From contig NZ_WKJP01000001.1 in assembly GCF_009674585.1 (NCBI RefSeq), positions 2,294,001-2,358,000 on the forward strand: DNA of 64,000 nucleotides. The letters are read 5' to 3'. Below, in pieces: positions 18,457 through 24,866 of the stretch. How positions within the stretch are numbered: position 1 is the first letter of the stretch; each line of letters begins with the position of its first letter. Source of the DNA: Haloferax marinisediminis. GTDB lineage: Archaea > Halobacteriota > Halobacteria > Halobacteriales > Haloferacaceae. Made by a program: the position numbers and the translations under genes. The notes beneath the pieces were generated by a model, which was not told the origin of the DNA, searched no databases, and worked only from the letters and a program-made list of their open reading frames with translations.

Positions 18457-19128
18457 CTACAGAGCCACCGGGTTGTTGTTCTGCTTCCCAGCGAGTTGCT
18501 GCGGCATCGTCAGGATGACCTGTGTCGAGCCACCCGAGCGACTCGTAATCTCGAGCTTCACCGTCTCACCGGTGGAGATACCTTCGCCGTTCTCCTCGAT
18601 CACCGACGCGTTGATGATGATCTCGTAGCGGTCTGCCTGGTTGTTCAGGACAGGGAACGAGGTGTCGCCGCCGTCGTCGAGCTTGTGGGCTGTGAATTCA
18701 GTCCGGTTGAGACCTTCACCAGCAGCACCGCCCGAAAAGGCACTGACGTTTCTGAGCGTGTCCCCAGTCGCATCAGTCTCGTTGTTGTAGACGAGGTTTC
18801 GTGCGGTCTCGCCACTCAGGTACTTGATGCTAGTATCTTCCAAACTAACACTGCCAGAACCTGCTGCGAGGCGAACGGTGAGGTTGATGCTGTCGACAGC
18901 CAGCCCGCTACCACTGTCGTTGACCATTCCGTGTGTCGACACGACGTCGAGGCGGTTGGTGACTTTGTCTACACTTTCCTGTCCTGCGTCCTGTGCTGTG
19001 GCCTGCAAGAAGCCAGCAGTATTGACGAGGACACCCGCCGCGATTGCGGCGACCAAAACCATCGCGATGAAGACGATGAGGGTCCCGATACCGACCTGAC
19101 CCCGGTCTTCAGTTATGTTTTCGAACAT
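18457..19128 (-). CDS. arlA1: Archaellin ArlA1 (FlgA1)
   Basis: The 223-residue archaellin has the leader [10 protein letters not shown] and cleavage expected before QVGIGTL, the same core helix as ArlA2, and about six N-glycosylation sequons (NDS, NLT, NET, NVS, NRT, NAS). It probably encodes the major filament subunit, being first in the pair and behind its own promoter. The longer frame from 19179 adds a non-leader N-terminus and is rejected. Parts of arlA1 and arlA2 are identical at DNA level, for example the 36 bases at 17868-17903 and 18488-18523, so the pair is a tandem duplication. Confidence 0.94.
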   Translation of the reverse strand: MFENITEDRGQVGIGTLIVFIAMVLVAAIAAGVLVNTAGFLQATAQDAGQESVDKVTNRLDVVSTHGMVNDSGSGLAVDSINLTVRLAAGSGSVSLEDTSIKYLSGETARNLVYNNETDATGDTLRNVSAFSGGAAGEGLNRTEFTAHKLDDGGDTSFPVLNNQADRYEIIINASVIEENGEGISTGETVKLEITSRSGGSTQVILTMPQQLAGKQNNNPVAL

Positions 19129-19212
19129 GGGTTGTCGTGGGGGCCGCACTCTGGCGAGCGGCGACCTTCGACTGTTCACTTGAGTAGGGTGTACATAACG
19201 ATACGGCCCTCA

Positions 19213-19228
19213 ATATCAATTCTGATAT
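19213..19228. promoter_or_regulatory. Motility-locus palindrome, copy 3 (arlA1)
   Basis: ATATCA-ATTC-TGATAT has perfect 6-bp arms with a 4-base spacer. It lies 12 bases upstream of a TATA-like CGTTATGTAC (minus strand, 19200-19191) that would start arlA1 transcription about 40 bases before its ATG. The 205-base gap up to the wHTH gene has no other gene. Confidence 0.65.
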
Positions 19229-19333
19229 CGAAGTGCGGTAGCGCAATTACAGAGAATACTTCGGGCGCTCACGCGAGGGTAGAAACTCGAACAGTTCAGA
19301 AAGCAGAGGAGAAGAGTACGGAGCCGAATAGGG

Positions 19334-19672
19334 TCAGTCTTGTGCGATCTTGCGCCAGACGTCGTCGAGTTTGTTCTTGACCTCTGGGCGCTCGGTCACA
19401 CTCACAGTGTAGTCGTCGCTTTCGAACCGGACGACGATTTCGTCGACTTCACGCCGATACACGTTGGTCCGGCGGTGTTCGTCCGAGAGGACTCTGTCGT
19501 GAAGTTCAAGAAGCCCGGCTGCCGTCAGTTCCTCGATTCGGCGATAACAGGTTGCGATGGGGATATCCAACATCTCGCTAAACTCCTGTGCCGAGTGTGG
19601 CTCTTCGGCGGCGCGGAGGATGTCAGGGTTGTATTCGTTTCCCAGTGCAGAGAGGGTCCTGTCAGACTCCAT
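19334..19672 (-). CDS. Small winged-helix DNA-binding protein (ArsR-like)
   Basis: The 112-residue protein has an N-terminal wHTH (NPDILRAAEEPHSAQEFSEMLDIPIATCYRRIEELTAAGLL, residues about 13-55), then a beta wing (HDRVLSDEHRRTNVYRREVDEIVVRF) and a short C-terminal helix. It is encoded directly upstream of the archaellins, on the same strand, within the motility locus. This makes it a candidate local regulator. The fold resembles EarA-like archaellum activators described in methanogens, but I cannot show orthology. A TATA-like TATTAA lies about 35 bases before its ATG. Confidence 0.8.
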   Translation of the reverse strand: MESDRTLSALGNEYNPDILRAAEEPHSAQEFSEMLDIPIATCYRRIEELTAAGLLELHDRVLSDEHRRTNVYRREVDEIVVRFESDDYTVSVTERPEVKNKLDDVWRKIAQD

Positions 19673-19813
19673 AGATGGAATTCACTCGGTTCGCACGGCT
19701 TGTTAATATGTTGGTTGCCGAGTTGGCACGTTCTCAATTGTAGTACTGTAAACACAAGTTCCGTTCTTCGTCCGGACGATGGAATTATATATCGCCACTC
19801 CGAGCATCCGGCG

Positions 19814-20515
19814 ATGGACGACGACGAGCGTCCAAGGCGTCGACCACGAGCACAGGGCGTGGTCGACACTGACGACCTCGATATCAGCCACGACGAGCGG
19901 GTCGCCCAAATCGAATCCGGGCGCTACGTCATCACGACCGGTGGGACACCGCCGAGTCCGGAAGATTTCTCGACAGACGACGAAGACGAAGCCGAACCGC
20001 AGAACTCCCCAGATGACACCGAGGAGACCAGCGGTGACGAGGGTGGAGAAACCGACCAGACCGACCAGACCGACCAGACCGACCAGACCGACCAGACCGA
20101 CCAGACCGACGACCGGCCAGAAGTCGTCCTCCCCCGGGACCCACGGAAGCGAGCGATTCTCGCACGACGGCTCCTCGCCGAGCGTGTCGGGTCGATTCGG
20201 GCAGACCACGCGGTCGTTGCGACGGCGTTGGTCGATGGAAACGTCGAACGGCACGAGAGCGTCTCGAACGACGTGACCGACGTCTTCCACTCGATGGTGA
20301 ACTGGTACGCGAACGCTGTCGGGAGTGGCGAAACTCCCACCGACGAGGTGCTTGGAATTCTGCTCTTGGCTTCTGAGGTTCAGGTCACATACCCGGGTCG
20401 TGCAGTCGCAGCACTCGCAGCGTCTCACGGACTCGGTCGAGACGACTCGATAGGCAACCTCCTCGACGCTGTCGAGGAGTCAGGTGCGTCGTTCCCGCCG
20501 CGGAGTCGTCGCTGA
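19814..20515 (+). CDS. Acidic haloarchaeal protein with TDQ repeat (DUF7500-like)
   Basis: The 233-residue protein has an Arg-rich start (DDDERPRRRPRAQGVVDTDD), a motif DERVAQIESGRYVITTGG, and a disordered acidic centre with six Thr-Asp-Gln repeats. An alpha-helical C-terminal half (HSMVNWYANAVGSGETPTDEVLGILLLASEVQVTYPGRAVAALAASHGL) follows. The start at 19814 is 20-25 bases after ATTATATAT (19784-19792), giving a leaderless message; the longer frame to 19340 runs antisense to the wHTH gene and is rejected. Its place between the archaellins and cheY implies a motility link, but the function is unknown. Confidence 0.65.
   Translation: MDDDERPRRRPRAQGVVDTDDLDISHDERVAQIESGRYVITTGGTPPSPEDFSTDDEDEAEPQNSPDDTEETSGDEGGETDQTDQTDQTDQTDQTDQTDDRPEVVLPRDPRKRAILARRLLAERVGSIRADHAVVATALVDGNVERHESVSNDVTDVFHSMVNWYANAVGSGETPTDEVLGILLLASEVQVTYPGRAVAALAASHGLGRDDSIGNLLDAVEESGASFPPRSRR
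20051..20104 (+). repeat. Six tandem 9-base units (Thr-Asp-Gln codons)
   Basis: ACCGACCAG is repeated six times without error, followed by a partial seventh unit. The unit is a whole number of codons, so slippage would lengthen or shorten the TDQ tract without a frameshift. Confidence 0.9.
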
Positions 20516-20579
20516 AACTCCCTCTCTGTGAGCGTTCGTTCTCTGTTCGTCGCTCGAACAGGTACACTGTCGCCTATCC

Positions 20580-20595
20580 GTATCAGCCTTGATAA
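20580..20595. promoter_or_regulatory. Motility-locus palindrome, copy 4 (cheYCD)
   Basis: GTATCA-GCCT-TGATAA is a perfect TATCA-N4-TGATA palindrome 12 bases upstream of the TATA box CTTTATAC (20608-20615). That box lies at leaderless distance from the cheY ATG at 20640. Confidence 0.7.
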
Positions 20596-20639
20596 TGGGG
20601 TGGAAGGCTTTATACGCTGATTTTTGGAAATTTCGACGT

Positions 20640-21008
20640 ATGGCAAGCAAGGTACTGGTCGTGGACGACTCTGCGTTCATGCGGAACCTCCTCAAGCAAC
20701 TCCTAGAGGACGAACACGAAGTCGTCGGTGAGGCGGAAAATGGCGTCGAGGCGGTCGAACTCTACCGAGAACTCGACCCCGACGTCGTCACAATGGACGT
20801 CGTCATGCCGATTCGAAACGGCATCGAAGCAACGTCCGAAATCAAGTCGCAAGACCCCGGTGCATCGGTCATCATGTGTACGTCGGTCGGACAGGAAGAA
20901 AAGATGCGTGAGGCTGTCGAGGCCGGAGCGGATGGCTACATCACGAAACCGTTCCAGAAACCGAACGTCCTCCAGGCGATCGCCGACGTCATTCAGGCAG
21001 AGGCATGA
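20640..21008 (+). CDS. cheY: Chemotaxis response regulator CheY
   Basis: The 122-residue single-domain receiver has acidic pocket residues at LVVDDSAF (Asp9/Asp10), phospho-acceptor Asp53 in VVTMDVVMP, Thr81 in IMCTSVG and Lys103 in YITKPF. Phospho-CheY reaches the archaellum through CheF. The ATG at 20640 fits a leaderless transcript from the TATA box at 20608; earlier ATGs at 20589 and 20595 lie upstream of or in the promoter. The stop overlaps the cheC start (ATGA). Confidence 0.96.
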   Translation: MASKVLVVDDSAFMRNLLKQLLEDEHEVVGEAENGVEAVELYRELDPDVVTMDVVMPIRNGIEATSEIKSQDPGASVIMCTSVGQEEKMREAVEAGADGYITKPFQKPNVLQAIADVIQAEA

Positions 21009-22189
21009 ATCTCGACGTACGGTCGCTCCGCACGTTTAGCCGCCTCGCCCACTCGGGCGCTGAGAAGGCGGCGGGGTCGTTGACTACCCTCGCCGGCATC
21101 GACACGTACGTCAACGTCACGAAAGTCGAACTGGGAACGAAGGCAGACGTCGAAAACGAGCTCAACGAACGTGACCTCGTGAGCGTCGAGATTGGATTCA
21201 GCGGTGGCTTAGACGGCCGCACGGTGTTGGCGTTTTCACCGGCGTCCGCCGAACGCATCGTCGAGGCACTGATGCCAGAAATCGACCCGACTGACGCCGA
21301 TGGCGAACTCGCCGCGAGCAGTCTGAAGGAAGTCGCCAACATCATGCTCGGTGGATTCATCGACGGATGGGCCGACTACCTCGACACGTCGATCGACATC
21401 ACAACCCCGACGTACATCGCCGACGGGAGTTCGGGGCCACTCGAAGGCGTGGAGACCGAGGGCTTCGAACACGAAGACGACGAGCGCATTCTCGTCTTCC
21501 GGAACCAACTCGAAGCAGCAGACGACGCAGTCGGGTTCGACCTGTACATGGTCCCGTCGCCTCGTTCTATCGGCACCATCGTCGATGCCAGTGGTGACGA
21601 CGGCGCACTCCCGGTCGAATCGTTCGCCGCGTTCTCCGAGATGATCTGTGACGGGGCGAATCAGGCGTCAGACGACATCAGCGCGATGACTGGCATCGAG
21701 ACTGCCGTCGAAGTGAGTCGATTGAGTTTCGTCCCGATCGAGGGCGTCCCCATGTCGCTGACGGACGGGGTTCGCCGCGGTGTCGTCTTGGAGTTCTCCG
21801 GAACGCCGAGCGGCTACATCGCGATTCTCTTCGACGAACCCTCTGCCGAGAACATCGCGAGTTCGCTGCTCCCGGGTATGGAGGCCGACGAAGCGATGCG
21901 ACAGAGTGCAATCCAAGAGATTGGAAACATCGTCACCTCGGGGTTCCTCGATGGGTGGGCGAACGCGCTCGAAACCACGATCGAAATCTCGCCACCGAAT
22001 CACGTCCACGACATCGGGTCGGCTATCATCGACCCACTCGCAACCGACCTCGCACAGTCGCAGGAGTACGCGTTCCTCATCGACTCGACCATCCGGACGA
22101 ACGACGACGAGTTCACCTGCGATATCTACGCACTCCCGGACGAGACGGAGTTACGGAAGGCGCTCGAACAACTCTCCCCCGCGGCCTGA
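21005..22189 (+). CDS. cheC: CheY phosphatase-type protein CheC with two CheC domains
   Basis: The 394-residue protein consists of two tandem CheC/FliY-like halves. The signature helices are LKEVANIMLGGFIDGWADYLD (near residues 103-123) and IQEIGNIVTSGFLDGWANALE (near 300-320), each with the Glu and Asn used for dephosphorylation. Most CheC proteins carry one such fold in about 200 residues, so this is an internal duplication or fusion. It overlaps cheY, the presumed substrate, by four bases. Confidence 0.93.
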   Translation: MNLDVRSLRTFSRLAHSGAEKAAGSLTTLAGIDTYVNVTKVELGTKADVENELNERDLVSVEIGFSGGLDGRTVLAFSPASAERIVEALMPEIDPTDADGELAASSLKEVANIMLGGFIDGWADYLDTSIDITTPTYIADGSSGPLEGVETEGFEHEDDERILVFRNQLEAADDAVGFDLYMVPSPRSIGTIVDASGDDGALPVESFAAFSEMICDGANQASDDISAMTGIETAVEVSRLSFVPIEGVPMSLTDGVRRGVVLEFSGTPSGYIAILFDEPSAENIASSLLPGMEADEAMRQSAIQEIGNIVTSGFLDGWANALETTIEISPPNHVHDIGSAIIDPLATDLAQSQEYAFLIDSTIRTNDDEFTCDIYALPDETELRKALEQLSPAA

Positions 22190-22213
22190 CCCAGTCTTGG
22201 AGGCACCCCAGAA

Positions 22214-22726
22214 ATGCAAGTGTACACCACGGACACCCCCACCGCGACGTCTGGCAGAGTCAAAGTCGGTATCGCAGATTTCGCCGTCGACAGCGACGGG
22301 AATACGTTGACGACGAGCGGACTTGGGTCCTGTATCGGCGTCGCACTCTACGACCCCGACACGGGCGTCTCCGGTCTCGCTCACGCGATGCTTCCAGAAT
22401 CGGACTCGAGCGCTAGTAACCCAGCGAAGTACGCCGACACCGGTATCGAGTCGCTCTTCTCGGAGATGCAGGACGCTGGTGCCAACCCCGACCGAATCGT
22501 GGCGAAACTCGCTGGTGGAAGCAAGATGTTCGATTTTACGTCGACCAACGGAATGGGAAGTATCGGAGAGCGAAACGTCGACACGGCGCGAAAGACGCTC
22601 GAACAACTGGGCGTCGACGTCGTCGCGATGGACGTCGGTGGTGACCACGGCCGGTCCTTAGAACTCGATGCAGCGACCGGAGACCTCCGAATCCGGAGCG
22701 CGAACGCTGGCGATAAAATTCTCTAA
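22214..22726 (+). CDS. cheD: Chemoreceptor glutamine deamidase CheD
   Basis: The 170-residue protein has catalytic Cys in TSGLGSCIGVALYD (about residue 40) and His in GLAHAML (about 57), plus the C-terminal VVAMDVGGDHGRSLELD typical of CheD. It deamidates transducers and interacts with CheC and, in haloarchaea, CheF. GGAGG ends ten bases before the ATG. It is third gene of the cheYCD operon. Confidence 0.95.
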   Translation: MQVYTTDTPTATSGRVKVGIADFAVDSDGNTLTTSGLGSCIGVALYDPDTGVSGLAHAMLPESDSSASNPAKYADTGIESLFSEMQDAGANPDRIVAKLAGGSKMFDFTSTNGMGSIGERNVDTARKTLEQLGVDVVAMDVGGDHGRSLELDAATGDLRIRSANAGDKIL

Positions 22727-22781
22727 CGGTCACGTTTTCCAGTCACCAGAACCGTTCCGACAGCTGGTTCGTAATAATCCA

Positions 22782-22797
22782 TTATCATCGTTGATAA
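22782..22797. promoter_or_regulatory. Motility-locus palindrome, copy 5 (arlD)
   Basis: TTATCA-TCGT-TGATAA is the only copy with perfect six-base arms matching the consensus. The TATA-like TTTATG at 22811-22816 begins 13 bases downstream. Transcription from there would give a leader of about 100 bases before arlD. The 217-base cheD-arlD gap has no further gene that I can support. Confidence 0.75.
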
Positions 22798-22943
22798 CAG
22801 CTCGGGTAGATTTATGACACCTGCTTCGAATTCTCTCACCGAAACGGTACGATAGTCGCGTGTGACATCTCACGTAGCGTTCTTCGCTACCAACCCAGGT
22901 CGGGGGACTTGGGAAAGTCGTACCGTCTACCACGAGGTGACCT

Positions 22944-23447
22944 ATGTACTTGGACCCGGACGACTACGACCCTGACGAAATTCGACGCATCGCCCGTGAC
23001 TCGCCACAACAGCGACGAAACGGAGACTCTCGGTTCGAGGACCGAAGCCCGTTCCGCTTCAACAATCCGCTGTTCGACCGAAGTCACCAGCCAGCCTCGG
23101 AGGCCCTGCGTTCGAGCCAGCTCGAACACTTACTTGTCCACCAGTCACGCGGAGACGACGAGGACGGTGTCGAGAAACCGTATCTTCGGTCACTCCCCGA
23201 CAAGTACGGCGCCGAACGCGTCGTCTTCGATTGGCTCGAGTTCCTCGTACTCAAGGGCGGATTCAAGCGGGCGATGGACGCACTTCGCTATTATCAAACG
23301 GTCGACTGGCTCACCGCTGACGTCGAACAGACCCTTCGGGACTACTTGCTCGGTTTCTCGGCAGCGGTCGAAGAACCGACGGACCTCGACGTCGACGACC
23401 ACCTCCTGAGCCTCGTCTACGTCGCCCGGCTCTCGTCGATGGTCTAA
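22944..23447 (+). CDS. arlD: Archaellum ring protein ArlD (ArlD/E domain)
   Basis: The 167-residue protein has a disordered charged N-terminus (DPDDYDPDEIRRIARDSPQQRRNG) and a C-terminal ArlD/E domain: PYLRSLPDKYGAERVVFDWLEFLVLKGG, then LRYYQTVDWLTADVE and LSLVYVARLSSM. It matches the last 110 residues of ArlCDE. It would add to the cytoplasmic ring at the archaellum base. A GAGGTG ribosome-binding site lies four bases before the ATG. The actin-like gene follows after 107 bases. Confidence 0.88.
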   Translation: MYLDPDDYDPDEIRRIARDSPQQRRNGDSRFEDRSPFRFNNPLFDRSHQPASEALRSSQLEHLLVHQSRGDDEDGVEKPYLRSLPDKYGAERVVFDWLEFLVLKGGFKRAMDALRYYQTVDWLTADVEQTLRDYLLGFSAAVEEPTDLDVDDHLLSLVYVARLSSMV

Positions 23448-23484
23448 CGACGGCGTTCCGGTCTCGATATCGGTCTCTCCTTGT

Positions 23485-23498
23485 GTAAACGAGTTTAC
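23485..23498. promoter_or_regulatory. GTAAAC-GA-GTTTAC inverted repeat
   Basis: The perfect 6-bp inverted repeat with a 2-base centre lies in the 107 bases between arlD and the actin-like gene. It may be an operator for the latter or a processing or termination hairpin. The following gene has GGTGG about six bases before its ATG. Confidence 0.35.
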
Positions 23499-23554
23499 CC
23501 ATCATGACTGACTCCTTCGACATACCCTTCGAACCCCGACACAGGTGGTAACGT

Positions 23555-24727
23555 ATGGCAAACAATGCTGTCGACGCAGCGGTCGCTAACGGATGCACCG
23601 ACGCACAGCAACCCGACGGCTCCGACGACTCGACACCACCCAAGTCAGAGAGCGACCTGTCGGTTTCTGACGGCGTCGACACTTCAGCCACGTCCGACAA
23701 CGAACCGACCCCGACTCCAATCGGCGTCAAACTCGGCAGTGACAGAACCGTCGTCGTCTTCCGCAGGGACGACGGCAAGCGCGAGACGATTCGAACACGT
23801 TCGTGTCTCGCCGTCTCCGACGAATCGGAAAGCGATGACTATCTCGCCTCCGGTGAGGAAGCCGAGACGCAGTACCCCGACCAGACGACGTACGTTCTCA
23901 GTTCGGGGCTTCCGGGCGATGCAGCACGAGCAGAGCTGACAGAACAGTTCTTCCACGAACTCTGTACGGCCCACGACCTGCCCGAACACAGCGCCGTCGT
24001 CTACGCCATCCCGATGGTCGACGACGAAGTCGGTCTCGCAAACCTCTCCACCCTCGTCAAAGCGAGCGATATCGGTGACGTACTCGCCCGTGGATACCCC
24101 GAGTCACTCTGTGGGTCGATTCCCGCCCTGAGCGACGACCTCGCCGCAATGGAGCAGATATTCGCCGCCATCAACCTTGGGGCGACGACGCTCGAAGCGT
24201 GCGCATATCGACGCGGCGAACAACTCTCTCCGTTTTCATCCACTGCTGCGACTGGCGACACCGTCGACCACGCCATCGTCGATGCCATCGCCGCAGAGAC
24301 GGACGGACGCGTCGAACTCTCCCCGGTCGTTGCGCGTGGCTACAAAGAGACACACGCAGACTTCGACTCGTTCGAACCGTTCACCGACGTGGTCAGCCAC
24401 TCCGACGATGCCGAACACGAGTTCACCGTCGAAGCGGGCGTGATGGGTCCACTCGAGACGTACCTCGACGACGTCGTCGACGAACTCACCGCCGGGTTCT
24501 TCTCACGACTGGCAACCGAACACATGCGGTCGTACCAACTCTCCCTCACACGACCACTCGTCGTCACCGGCGGGATGGCCTGTATTCCCGGCCTCACCGA
24601 CGAGTTAGCGAGTCGACTGAGCGAGGAACTCGACCGCAGTGTGACCGTCGTCACCGCCGACGACCCCGACCTCGCCGCCGCGGAAGGTGCGTTTCGTATC
24701 GCCGACCGTCTCGCATCCACACACTGA
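23555..24727 (+). CDS. Actin-like (ASKHA superfamily) protein in the motility locus
   Basis: The 390-residue protein has about 55 disordered N-terminal residues, followed by motifs that line up with actin-fold ATPases. They are phosphate-1 (TPIGVKLGSDRTVVVF), connect-1 (SAVVYAIPM), phosphate-2 (AAINLGATTLEACAYRRGE) and an adenosine-like motif (LVVTGGMACIPGLTDELASRL). The usual catalytic Asp in phosphate-1 is Lys, and that in phosphate-2 is Asn, so ATP hydrolysis may be weak or altered. Haloarchaeal actin homologues (salactin, volactin) are known, but I cannot tell whether this is their orthologue. Neighbours suggest a role in placing the motor or arrays. Confidence 0.7.
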   Translation: MANNAVDAAVANGCTDAQQPDGSDDSTPPKSESDLSVSDGVDTSATSDNEPTPTPIGVKLGSDRTVVVFRRDDGKRETIRTRSCLAVSDESESDDYLASGEEAETQYPDQTTYVLSSGLPGDAARAELTEQFFHELCTAHDLPEHSAVVYAIPMVDDEVGLANLSTLVKASDIGDVLARGYPESLCGSIPALSDDLAAMEQIFAAINLGATTLEACAYRRGEQLSPFSSTAATGDTVDHAIVDAIAAETDGRVELSPVVARGYKETHADFDSFEPFTDVVSHSDDAEHEFTVEAGVMGPLETYLDDVVDELTAGFFSRLATEHMRSYQLSLTRPLVVTGGMACIPGLTDELASRLSEELDRSVTVVTADDPDLAAAEGAFRIADRLASTH

Positions 24728-24827
24728 GCGCCGGTCTGGTTTTTCAGAAGTCGTTTCAGCAGCCTCGCTCACGAATGAGTTCTTCGGGATTCCGTCGTCG
24801 AGCCGGTCTAGTCTGTCGAGCCAGTTC

Positions 24828-24866
24828 GTCAGTCAGTCAGTCAGTCACACACTCACTCAGTCAGTC
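24828..24866. repeat. GTCA tetranucleotide repeat at the kinase 3' end
   Basis: Five GTCA units (24828-24847) are followed by CACTCACTCAGTCAGTC. The stop codon of the histidine kinase (24857-24859) falls inside this tract, so slippage could change the C-terminus by a few residues. The tract lies between convergent genes. Confidence 0.8.

Noticed and set aside
20051-20104. CRISPR-like array
   Set aside because: The repeats are 9-base, contiguous and in frame in a coding gene, with no spacers.
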